This document shows, in pieces, positions 40,876 through 47,822 of a DNA stretch of 49,904 nt (position 1 is the first letter of the stretch; each line of letters opens with the position of its first letter). The notes under the pieces were generated by a model. That model worked only from the letters and a program-made list of their open reading frames with translations, ran no database searches and was not told the DNA's origin. Made by a program: the position numbers and the translations under genes. The stretch is from a bacterium (GTDB lineage Bacteria; Gemmatimonadota; Gemmatimonadetes; Gemmatimonadales; Gemmatimonadaceae): the NCBI GenBank assembly GCA_021813725.1, contig JAKAJN010000007.1, positions 1-49,904 of the forward strand. The letters are read 5' to 3'.

Positions 40876-42441
40876 CTAGTGTCCGCTGTCACGCAGCACC
40901 ATGCCGCGCGGCCGTCCATTGTGCCAGAACAACATCAACGGCGTCGCGCTCAACAGCACCAGGCCGCTGATCCAATAGATGCGGGAGAAGGACAGCACGC
41001 TCGCCTGCACCCCGACCGTGCGGTCCAGAATGGCGAGCGCCTGCTGATGCGCCACGGTGGCCGAGGCACCCTTGGCCACCATGGCGTGCGTCAGCGCCTC
41101 CACTCGCCCCTGCACGGCCGGTGACGTCGAGACCAGATGATCCACGAGCAGCGCCTTCTTTCCCTTGGTCACGTGATTGAGCTGCGTGGCGAGCACGGCG
41201 ATGCCGATGCTGCCACCGAGTTGGCGCGTGAGATTGAAGAGCCCTGTCCCCGAGGCGAGATCACGCGGCGCCAGCTCCGCCAGGGCGATGGCATTCAGCG
41301 GGATGAACATCATGCCGAGCGCCACCCCGCGAGTGACGAGCGGCCAGAACAGGTCGCCCTTGCCACTGTCGTACGTCAGGCCAGCGAGCTGCCACATGCA
41401 CAGCATGAAGAGCGCCGAGCCGAGCAGAATGATGGGGCGGCCATCGTTCATCTGGCGCATGCGGCGTCCCATCGTCGCCATCACCGCCGCCGACGCGAGT
41501 GCGCCGGGCAGGATCACCATGCCCGTCTGGTTGGCCGTGAAGCCGTGCAGCGATTGCAGGAAGACCGGGAGCACGAAGACCGATCCGAAGAGCGCGAAGC
41601 CGAGCACGCCCCCCATGATGACTCCGGTCGCGAGCTGACGATTCTTGAGCAGATGAAAGTCGATGACCGGCTCGTCGGTGTGCAGTTCATGCCAGACCAG
41701 CCAGATAAAGGAGCCGACAGAGACAAGCGCCAACGTGGTGACGAAACGCGACTCGAACCAGTCGTACCGCTCGCCGCGCTCGAGCATCCACTGGAGCGAG
41801 CCAACGGCCGCCGTCAGCAGGCCAATGCCGAGCCAGTCCACCTTCTCGGCGCGCTCCTGATGCTCCGAGTCGGTGACGTATGTCGAGACGAGCGCGGCCG
41901 CGATGAGCCCGAGCGGGAGGTTGATGTAGAAGATCCAGGGCCAGTTCCAGTTGTCCACGATGAAGCCGCCCAGCGTCGGGCCCAGGGTGGGGCCAACCAT
42001 CACGCCGACGCCAAAGATTGCCTGGCCGATGGCGACCTCGTGCGGCGGGAAGGCCTCCCACAGCGTGGACTGCGCCGTCGAGAGCAGCGCGCCGCCGCCA
42101 ACGCCCTGCACGACGCGCCAGAAGACGAGCTCCCACAGCGAGGTGGACGCGCCGCAGAAGAACGACGCGGCGACAAAAAGCAGGATGGACGTCGTGAGAT
42201 AGCGGCGGCGGCCGTAGTAGGCCGAGAGCCAGCTCGACATCGGAATCACGATGACGTTGGCGATGATGTAGCCAACGCTCACCCAGGAGATCTCGTCGAG
42301 CGTCGCGCCCAGGTTCCCCATCATGTGCGGGATCGCGACGTTCACGATGGACGTGTCGATGAGCTCCAGCACCGCCGCCATCGTGACGGCGGCGGCGATG
42401 AGGTACTTGTGGCGGTACTTGTCGGGCGGGGAGGCAGACAC
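40876..42441 (-). CDS. EmrB/DHA2-family MFS drug efflux transporter
   Basis: 521 residues from GTG 42441 with about fourteen membrane segments. SIVNVAIPHMMGNLGATLDEISWVSVGYIIANVIVIPMSSWLS is the DHA2 start. The motif C-like GVGVMVGPTLGPTLGGFIVDNWNWPWIFYINLPLG is diagnostic of drug/proton antiporters. It exports hydrophobic compounds using the proton gradient, with the EmrA-like adaptor and TolC of the same operon forming a duct through both membranes. It is the last gene of tetR-tolC-emrA-emrB. A GACGGGA heptamer array lies 8 nt upstream of the start, and no clear ribosome site is seen, so the array may affect its translation. Confidence 0.93.
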   Translation of the reverse strand: MSASPPDKYRHKYLIAAAVTMAAVLELIDTSIVNVAIPHMMGNLGATLDEISWVSVGYIIANVIVIPMSSWLSAYYGRRRYLTTSILLFVAASFFCGASTSLWELVFWRVVQGVGGGALLSTAQSTLWEAFPPHEVAIGQAIFGVGVMVGPTLGPTLGGFIVDNWNWPWIFYINLPLGLIAAALVSTYVTDSEHQERAEKVDWLGIGLLTAAVGSLQWMLERGERYDWFESRFVTTLALVSVGSFIWLVWHELHTDEPVIDFHLLKNRQLATGVIMGGVLGFALFGSVFVLPVFLQSLHGFTANQTGMVILPGALASAAVMATMGRRMRQMNDGRPIILLGSALFMLCMWQLAGLTYDSGKGDLFWPLVTRGVALGMMFIPLNAIALAELAPRDLASGTGLFNLTRQLGGSIGIAVLATQLNHVTKGKKALLVDHLVSTSPAVQGRVEALTHAMVAKGASATVAHQQALAILDRTVGVQASVLSFSRIYWISGLVLLSATPLMLFWHNGRPRGMVLRDSGH

Positions 42442-42448
42442 GGATACA

Positions 42449-42484
42449 GACGGGAGACGGGAGACGGAAGACGGAAGACGGAAG
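42449..42484 (+). repeat. GACGGGA/GACGGAA heptamer array between emrA and emrB
   Basis: Five consecutive 7-nt units (two GACGGGA, then three GACGGAA). They share the unit with the inverted arms at 19239-19344. The array fills most of the 61-nt gap between the two genes. Confidence 0.85.
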
Positions 42485-42502
42485 AGCGGGGACGGGGGGG
42501 CG

Positions 42503-43537
42503 CTACTTCACGGACACGTGCGCGACGACGCTCATTCCGGGACGGAGCGGGCGCTCGGCGCCGCAGTCGCGCGTGACCGCGATCCGCACCGGAATGCGTT
42601 GCACCACCTTCGTGAAGTTGCCGGTGGCGTTGTCGGGTGGGAGCAGCGCGAACCGTGCGCCGGTGGCCGCACTCAGACTCTCCACTTTCCCCGCGGCGTC
42701 GCAGTCCGGATACGAGTCAATCTCGAGCTCCACCGACTGGCCGACGTGCATGTCGGAGAGTTGAGTCTCCTTGAAGTTCGCCGTCACCCAGGTGTGCGTG
42801 GCATCCACCACGGTCAGCAACGGCTGACCCGCCGCCACCAGCTGACCGACCTCGACCTGCTTCTTCGACACCACTCCCGTGAGCGGTGAGTGCACGATGG
42901 TGTAGGCGAGCTGCAACCGCGCATTCTCGAGCGATGCGCGCGCGCCGGCGAGCCGCGCGTTGGCCAGTCGCGAGCCCGCCTGCGCGCCGGCGAACTGCGC
43001 ATCGGCCGCGCGGGCCTGCCGCTCGACCGCCTGCAGGCTGGCGGCGGCCTGTTCGTATGCGGTCTGCGCCGCGTCGAGCTGCTGCCGGCTGACGATCTGC
43101 TTGCCCGCCAGCTCCTTGGCGCGGGCGAGATCGGCCGTCGCCTTGGCCAGCTGCGCGCGTGCCGCGTCAATCTGCGCGCCGACCACCTGCCGCTGGCTCT
43201 CGGCGCCACGCAACTGCGCGTCGGCCTGGCCGCCGACGCCTCGCGCTCCGGCCACGGAAGCCGCCGCCTCGAGGTCAGCGTTGGCCTGCGCCAGGCGCAT
43301 GGCGTACTCGGCGGTGTCGAGGCGCACCAGCACGTCGCCATCCTTGACGGGTTGATTCTCCGCCACGTCCAGCTTGGAGACATATCCGCCCACCTTGGCG
43401 AGCACCGGCACGATGGAGCCATCCACCTGCGCGTTATCGGTGCTCTCGTGCGCGAAGTTGTACAGACTGGTCTTGCCCACCCAGTACAGGGCGCCGACGG
43501 CGGCGAGGGCAACGATGGGAATGAGGGGCTTCTTCAT
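42503..43537 (-). CDS. EmrA/HlyD-family membrane fusion protein
   Basis: 344 residues. An N-terminal membrane anchor (about 7-25) leads to STDNAQVDGSIVPVLAKVGGYVSKLDVAENQPVKDGDVLVRLDTAEY, the lipoyl-like half with the EmrA-type T-D-N-A-Q-V motif. An Ala-rich helical hairpin follows (about 75-205), then the second half LAYTIVHSPLTGVVSKKQVEVGQLVAAGQPLLTVVD and the beta-barrel (TWVTANFKETQLSDMHVGQSVELEIDSYP). It links the EmrB-like transporter (downstream) with TolC (upstream). The order tolC-emrA-emrB is normal for such operons. Confidence 0.93.
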   Translation of the reverse strand: MKKPLIPIVALAAVGALYWVGKTSLYNFAHESTDNAQVDGSIVPVLAKVGGYVSKLDVAENQPVKDGDVLVRLDTAEYAMRLAQANADLEAAASVAGARGVGGQADAQLRGAESQRQVVGAQIDAARAQLAKATADLARAKELAGKQIVSRQQLDAAQTAYEQAAASLQAVERQARAADAQFAGAQAGSRLANARLAGARASLENARLQLAYTIVHSPLTGVVSKKQVEVGQLVAAGQPLLTVVDATHTWVTANFKETQLSDMHVGQSVELEIDSYPDCDAAGKVESLSAATGARFALLPPDNATGNFTKVVQRIPVRIAVTRDCGAERPLRPGMSVVAHVSVK

Positions 43538-43563
43538 ACGATGGTGGATTGGGATCGAGGAGT

Positions 43564-43595
43564 GCGATGGGGCGATGGCGAAGGGCGATGGCGAG
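43564..43595 (+). repeat. Short GCGATGG tandem repeat between tolC and emrA
   Basis: GCGATGG occurs at 43564, 43572 and 43585, with GCGA/GAAG spacers. It occupies half of the 64-nt gap between the two genes. Confidence 0.6.
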
Positions 43596-43601
43596 GAACG
43601 A

Positions 43602-44939
43602 TCACGGCAGTTCCGTCACGGTTCCCTCGGCGCGGGCGAGCGTCACACGTGCGGCTTGGAGTGCCGCGCGCGCATCGATCTCCTGTGTGCGGGCCGAGTT
43701 GAGGGCGAGCGACGCAGTGATGACGTCCGCGTTGCCGCTGACGCCCGCGGTGAAGCGCGCGCGCGCCTGTTCCAGTTCCTGCTGCGCGAGCGAGAGCCGT
43801 TCGGTCGCCGCGTCCAGCATTTCGCGCGCCGAGCGCAGGTCGAGCAACGCCGAGCGGATCTCGATGCCTGTCTGCGCTTCGAGATCGTGGTGCCGCGCCT
43901 CGGTCTCGCGCACCTGCGCGCGCTGCTCCTCGAGGCGTCCCTCGCGCCGGAAGCCGTCGAAGAGCGGGATCGCGACCTGCACGCCCCAGGCGTACGTGTT
44001 GAGCAGATGCGCCGACGACGGACCGATGACGCCCTGGTCGCCGAAGACGCCGAGCGTCGGGAGGCGTTCGAGTTTGGTGGCTGCGACGCTGCGTTCCGCG
44101 GCGCGGCGCTGTTCCTCGATGGACCGAAGGTCGGCACGATGCGCGAGCGCAACGCGCGTCGCCTCGTCTACCGACGGAGCGGTGGCGTCCACGGGGAGCG
44201 ACATCAGCGAATCGGCCAGCACGAGCGGCGCGGCGGGGTCGAGGCCGATGATGCGATGCAGGTCGAGCCGGGTGCGATCGCAATCCGCCCGAGCCGCGAT
44301 GAGCTGCGCGTGGGCCTGCGACAGCTGGCTGCGCGCGCGGGTGACGTCGAGCGCGACCCCCACACCGGCCTGCACCTGTTCGCCGGCGATGGTCAGCAGT
44401 TCGGCGGCGAGCGTGGAGTCGGCGAGGCGCGCGCCCATCGCGGCGTCGGCACGCACCGCGCGCACGTACGCGGCCGCGGCGAGCGTGGCCGCCTGGTCGC
44501 CCGCGCCTGCCGCCTCGGCCTCCGCCACGCGGGACTGCTGACGCACCGCCCCCAGCTTGGCGCCCACGGAAAGATCGAGCAGGTTCGCCTGCACGCGGCC
44601 ACGGAAATCCATCACCTTCACCGGCGGCAGAATCTGCCCGTTCGGGTTGAAGAGCGGCGTGCCCGTCGGACCACGGAACGAGAATCCGAACGTGGCCGTG
44701 TTCTGGTTGCGTTCGCTTTCGCCCGCCGTGGCGGAGAGCGTGGGGAAGAGCAGCGACCGCGCCTGACGCACGCGCGCGTCGGCCTGCTCCACACGCGTGC
44801 GGGCGATGATGCTCGCGCCGCTCTGCGCGGCGGCAAGGCGCGCCGCCCCACCCAGGGTGAGGGTGACGGGAGACTGCGCGGCGAGCGCGCCGGGGAGCAG
44901 GAGCGGGAGTGCGCGAAGCAGGGGGCGGATCCGAGTCAT
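43602..44939 (-). CDS. TolC-family outer-membrane efflux protein (second copy)
   Basis: 445 residues with a signal peptide (LLRALPLLLPGALAAQS). The OEP repeats are visible: VTLTLGGAARLAAAQSGASIIARTRVEQADARVRQARSLLFPTLSATAGES, and in the second half HRADLRSIEEQRRAAERSVAATKLERLPTLGVFGDQG. It forms the exit duct for the EmrA-EmrB pump. The start overlaps the TetR stop by 4 nt, so the regulator and pump are in one operon. It shares only family resemblance with the copy at 31611-32915. Confidence 0.93.
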   Translation of the reverse strand: MTRIRPLLRALPLLLPGALAAQSPVTLTLGGAARLAAAQSGASIIARTRVEQADARVRQARSLLFPTLSATAGESERNQNTATFGFSFRGPTGTPLFNPNGQILPPVKVMDFRGRVQANLLDLSVGAKLGAVRQQSRVAEAEAAGAGDQAATLAAAAYVRAVRADAAMGARLADSTLAAELLTIAGEQVQAGVGVALDVTRARSQLSQAHAQLIAARADCDRTRLDLHRIIGLDPAAPLVLADSLMSLPVDATAPSVDEATRVALAHRADLRSIEEQRRAAERSVAATKLERLPTLGVFGDQGVIGPSSAHLLNTYAWGVQVAIPLFDGFRREGRLEEQRAQVRETEARHHDLEAQTGIEIRSALLDLRSAREMLDAATERLSLAQQELEQARARFTAGVSGNADVITASLALNSARTQEIDARAALQAARVTLARAEGTVTELP

Positions 44940-45592
44940 TGTGCGGGGCTGTGGAATGCGGGATTGCGAAGTGCGGCGAGCGCAAAGTCGACGATGGCGT
45001 CGATGAGCTGTTGGCGGTCGCGCGACTGGTATTCGGGGCGGATCGAGTTGGCGCTGACCCAGTGCCGGTGCATGATCACCAGCGAGTTGGCGAACCCCAC
45101 GGCGAGGCGCGGCTCGACGCGGCGGAACTCGCCGGAAGCAACGCCGCGCGCGATGATGGCCTCGAGCTTGGCCCAGCCGCGGTCTATGACGGCGCGATTG
45201 TAGAACGCGAGGAGTTCCGGGTGCTTGGGGAGCTCGGCGATGAGGATGCGGAACCAGCCATCAAACCGCGGGAGCGTGATGAACGCCCAGTTGGCCCGCA
45301 TCGCCCGCTCAAGCGCCTCGCTCTCCGACTTGGGCGTCGGTCCTTGATGGGCCTCGCGCAGTTGGGCGGCGATGACGTCGTTCACCACTGCCTTGAAGAG
45401 CTCTTCCTTGCTGTCGAAGTAGAGGTAGATGGTCCCCTTGGACACCCCGGCGCGGCGCGCGATCTCGTCGAGCTTGGCGGCGTTGAACCCGCGCTCGGAA
45501 AAGACATCGAGTGCCGCCTCGATGAGCTGATGCGGGCGTTCGCCGGGGAGCCGGCGCCACTTCGGATCGTGTGCGATCGGTTCGGCGGACAC
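44936..45592 (-). CDS. TetR/AcrR-family repressor of the EmrAB-TolC operon
   Basis: 218 residues from GTG 45592, preferred over TTG 45613 because GGGAG lies 7 nt upstream. The helix-turn-helix is canonical: HQLIEAALDVFSERGFNAAKLDEIARRAGVSKGTIYLYFDSKEELFKAVV. The C-terminal ligand domain (about 70-218) is helical and ends in a short tail encoded by G-rich repeat-like DNA. It probably represses its own operon by binding the perfect palindrome at 45663-45680 and is released by pump substrates. It may also control the divergent S15 hydrolase gene. Confidence 0.93.
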   Translation of the reverse strand: MSAEPIAHDPKWRRLPGERPHQLIEAALDVFSERGFNAAKLDEIARRAGVSKGTIYLYFDSKEELFKAVVNDVIAAQLREAHQGPTPKSESEALERAMRANWAFITLPRFDGWFRILIAELPKHPELLAFYNRAVIDRGWAKLEAIIARGVASGEFRRVEPRLAVGFANSLVIMHRHWVSANSIRPEYQSRDRQQLIDAIVDFALAALRNPAFHSPAQ

Positions 45593-45662
45593 GAGCGATC
45601 TCCCAGGGGGCAATGGGGTAGGCGTTGGGGGACAAAAAAGCCGGGCGCGCGGCCCAGCTGTA

Positions 45663-45680
45663 TTACTGACTGGTCAGTAA
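45663..45680. promoter_or_regulatory. TetR-type operator, perfect 18-bp palindrome
   Basis: TTACTGAC-TG-GTCAGTAA lies in the divergent gap, 71 nt from the tetR start and 87 nt from the S15 hydrolase start. TGAC/GTCA half-sites at this spacing are typical of TetR/AcrR regulators. The surrounding 20 nt are AT-rich. Confidence 0.85.
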
Positions 45681-45766
45681 GTTATGTTCCGGACGGGTAT
45701 TGTCAACCCGCTCATCCGCGTCGCCACATTTGAAGGCACCTTCAGCATCGTCGGACGCCGACTCAT

Positions 45767-47665
45767 ATGAAGATCCTCCCCGCGCTAGCCGCGCTCTCGC
45801 TGGTCATCGCGCCGGTTCTCCCGGCCCAGGACTCCGACGCCGCATTCATCAAGGCCAACTACACCAAGCACATTGCCCGCATCGCAATGCGCGACGGCGT
45901 GAAGCTGTTCACCATCTATTACGTGCCGAAGGACGCGAGTCCGGAGCGCACGTATCCAATGGTGATGGAGCGCACCTGCTACTCCATCGCGCCGTACGGC
46001 GAGACAGAGTACCCGGCGCAGCTGGGTCCCAACCGGTTCATGATGCGCGACAAGTACATCGTCGTGTACCAGGATGTGCGCGGCCGCTTCATGAGCGAGG
46101 GGAAGTGGACCAATGTGCGGCCGATCCTCGACGCGCCGAGCGATCCGTCACAGGTCGATGAGGCGACGGACACGTACGACACCATCGAGTGGCTGCTGAA
46201 GAACGTGCCGCACAACAACGGGCGCGTGGGGCAGTGGGGGATCTCGTACCCGGGCTTCTTCACCACCGCCGGCATTCTCTCGCGGCATCCGGCGCTGAAG
46301 GCCGCGTCACCACAGGCGCCGGTGACCGACTTCTACTTCGAGGACTTCCATCACAACGGGGCGCTGACGCAGGGCTACTTCTATACCTATCCCGTGTTCG
46401 GCTACGACTCCCCCACGGGACCCACATCGCAACCCTGGTTCTTCAACAAGATGGTCCAGGAAGGGCTTCCGGCGGACTACGATTTCCAGCTCCGACTTGG
46501 CGCGCTCAAGCACACGACGGATCGGTACTACAAGGACAATTACTTCTGGCAGGAACTCGTCGAGCATCCCAACTACGACCAGCACTGGCAGGAGCGCGCC
46601 ATCGCGCCGCACCTCAGCAACGTGAAGACGGCGGTGATGACGGTCGGCGGCTGGTACGACGCCGAGGATCTCTACGGCCCGCTCAAGGTCTACAAGACCA
46701 TCGAGCAGAAGAACCCCGGCATCTACAACACGCTGGTGATGGGGCCGTTCCGGCACGGCGGCTGGGCGGCGCAGAACGTCGTGCACACGCTGCACGGCGA
46801 CATCTGGTTCGGCGATTCGCTGGAGACAAAGTTCCAGCGCGACGTCGAGGCCCCGTTCTTCGAGCACTTCCTCAAGGGGGCGGGCGACGGCAAGACCGGA
46901 CTGCCGGAAGCCTACATGTTCGACACGGGGAAGAAGGAATGGGTGCGGTTTGCCAAGTGGCCGGCAGATCACGCGCAGTGGAAGTCGCTCAATTTCGAGG
47001 CGGGGGGCAGGCTGGCCATCGATGCGGCGCCCGACACGGGGAGCGACGCGTTCGTCAGCGATCCCGCGAAGCCCGTGCCGGGGCGGTGTGTGGGGCCGAG
47101 CATCGAAGGGTTCACGATGTACCAGTACATGAGCGACGACCAGCGCTGCTTCAGCACGCGCACCGACGTGCTCACGTACGAGACCGAGCCGCTCGCCGAA
47201 GAGGTGACGCTGGGTGGCGAGATCCGGATCCGGCTGCGGGTGGCGACCACCGGAACCGACGCCGACTTCGTGGTGAAACTGGTGGACGTGTATCCACCGA
47301 CGGAGAAGGACCACCCGTACATGCCGAACCGGAACATCCACCTCGCCGGCTACCAGCAGATGGTGCGCAGCGAGGTCATGCGTGCGCGCTGGCGCGACGG
47401 ATTCGACACGCCTCGGCCGCTCGTACCGGGCGAGGTGGCGGAGGTGCCATTCGCCCTGCAGGACGTGCTGCACACGTTCAAGCAGGGGCACCGCATCATG
47501 GTGCAGGTGCAGAGTTCGATGTTCCCCGTCTTCGATCGCAATCCGCAGAAGTTCGTCCCCAACATCTTCACCGCGGACGACAAGGACTTCATCAAGGCGA
47601 CGCAGACGGTGTACCGCAACAGCAGCATCCAGGTGCAGGTGCTGGGGGCGGAGCTCAGGCCATAG
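45767..47665 (+). CDS. Secreted CocE/NonD-family hydrolase (peptidase S15 / alpha-amino acid ester hydrolase type)
   Basis: 632 residues with a signal peptide (MKILPALAALSLVIAPVLPAQ). An alpha/beta-hydrolase domain carries the nucleophile Ser160 in QWGISYPGF (G-x-S-Y as in X-Pro dipeptidyl peptidases and cocaine esterase), the Asp candidate in VGGWYDAEDLYGP and the His in GPFRHGGW. A jelly-roll C-terminal domain (about 450-632: LAEEVTLGGEIRIRLRVATTGTDADFVVKLVDVYPP) completes the family layout. Such enzymes hydrolyse esters or amides of amino acids, including some beta-lactam acyl groups. The promoter region contains the TetR operator, which may link it to the pump operon. Confidence 0.92.
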   Translation: MKILPALAALSLVIAPVLPAQDSDAAFIKANYTKHIARIAMRDGVKLFTIYYVPKDASPERTYPMVMERTCYSIAPYGETEYPAQLGPNRFMMRDKYIVVYQDVRGRFMSEGKWTNVRPILDAPSDPSQVDEATDTYDTIEWLLKNVPHNNGRVGQWGISYPGFFTTAGILSRHPALKAASPQAPVTDFYFEDFHHNGALTQGYFYTYPVFGYDSPTGPTSQPWFFNKMVQEGLPADYDFQLRLGALKHTTDRYYKDNYFWQELVEHPNYDQHWQERAIAPHLSNVKTAVMTVGGWYDAEDLYGPLKVYKTIEQKNPGIYNTLVMGPFRHGGWAAQNVVHTLHGDIWFGDSLETKFQRDVEAPFFEHFLKGAGDGKTGLPEAYMFDTGKKEWVRFAKWPADHAQWKSLNFEAGGRLAIDAAPDTGSDAFVSDPAKPVPGRCVGPSIEGFTMYQYMSDDQRCFSTRTDVLTYETEPLAEEVTLGGEIRIRLRVATTGTDADFVVKLVDVYPPTEKDHPYMPNRNIHLAGYQQMVRSEVMRARWRDGFDTPRPLVPGEVAEVPFALQDVLHTFKQGHRIMVQVQSSMFPVFDRNPQKFVPNIFTADDKDFIKATQTVYRNSSIQVQVLGAELRP

Positions 47666-47690
47666 CGCATACAACACTACAACTGCTCAC

Positions 47691-47730
47691 CACGGAGGCC
47701 CGGAGAGCACGGAGGTACACGGAGAACGGC
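47691..47730 (+). repeat. Short CACGGAG-type tandem repeat
   Basis: CACGGAG or close variants occur four times at 9-11 nt spacing within the 157-nt gap between two plus-strand genes. No further structure was recognised in this gap. Confidence 0.6.
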
Positions 47731-47822
47731 AGTACTTGATGGAACAACAGGGCGCGGCTCCGCAGTAGCCGCGAAGGACACGGATTCGCAGATTCTCGGG
47801 GTCATCATCGTCCGGGACTCAT

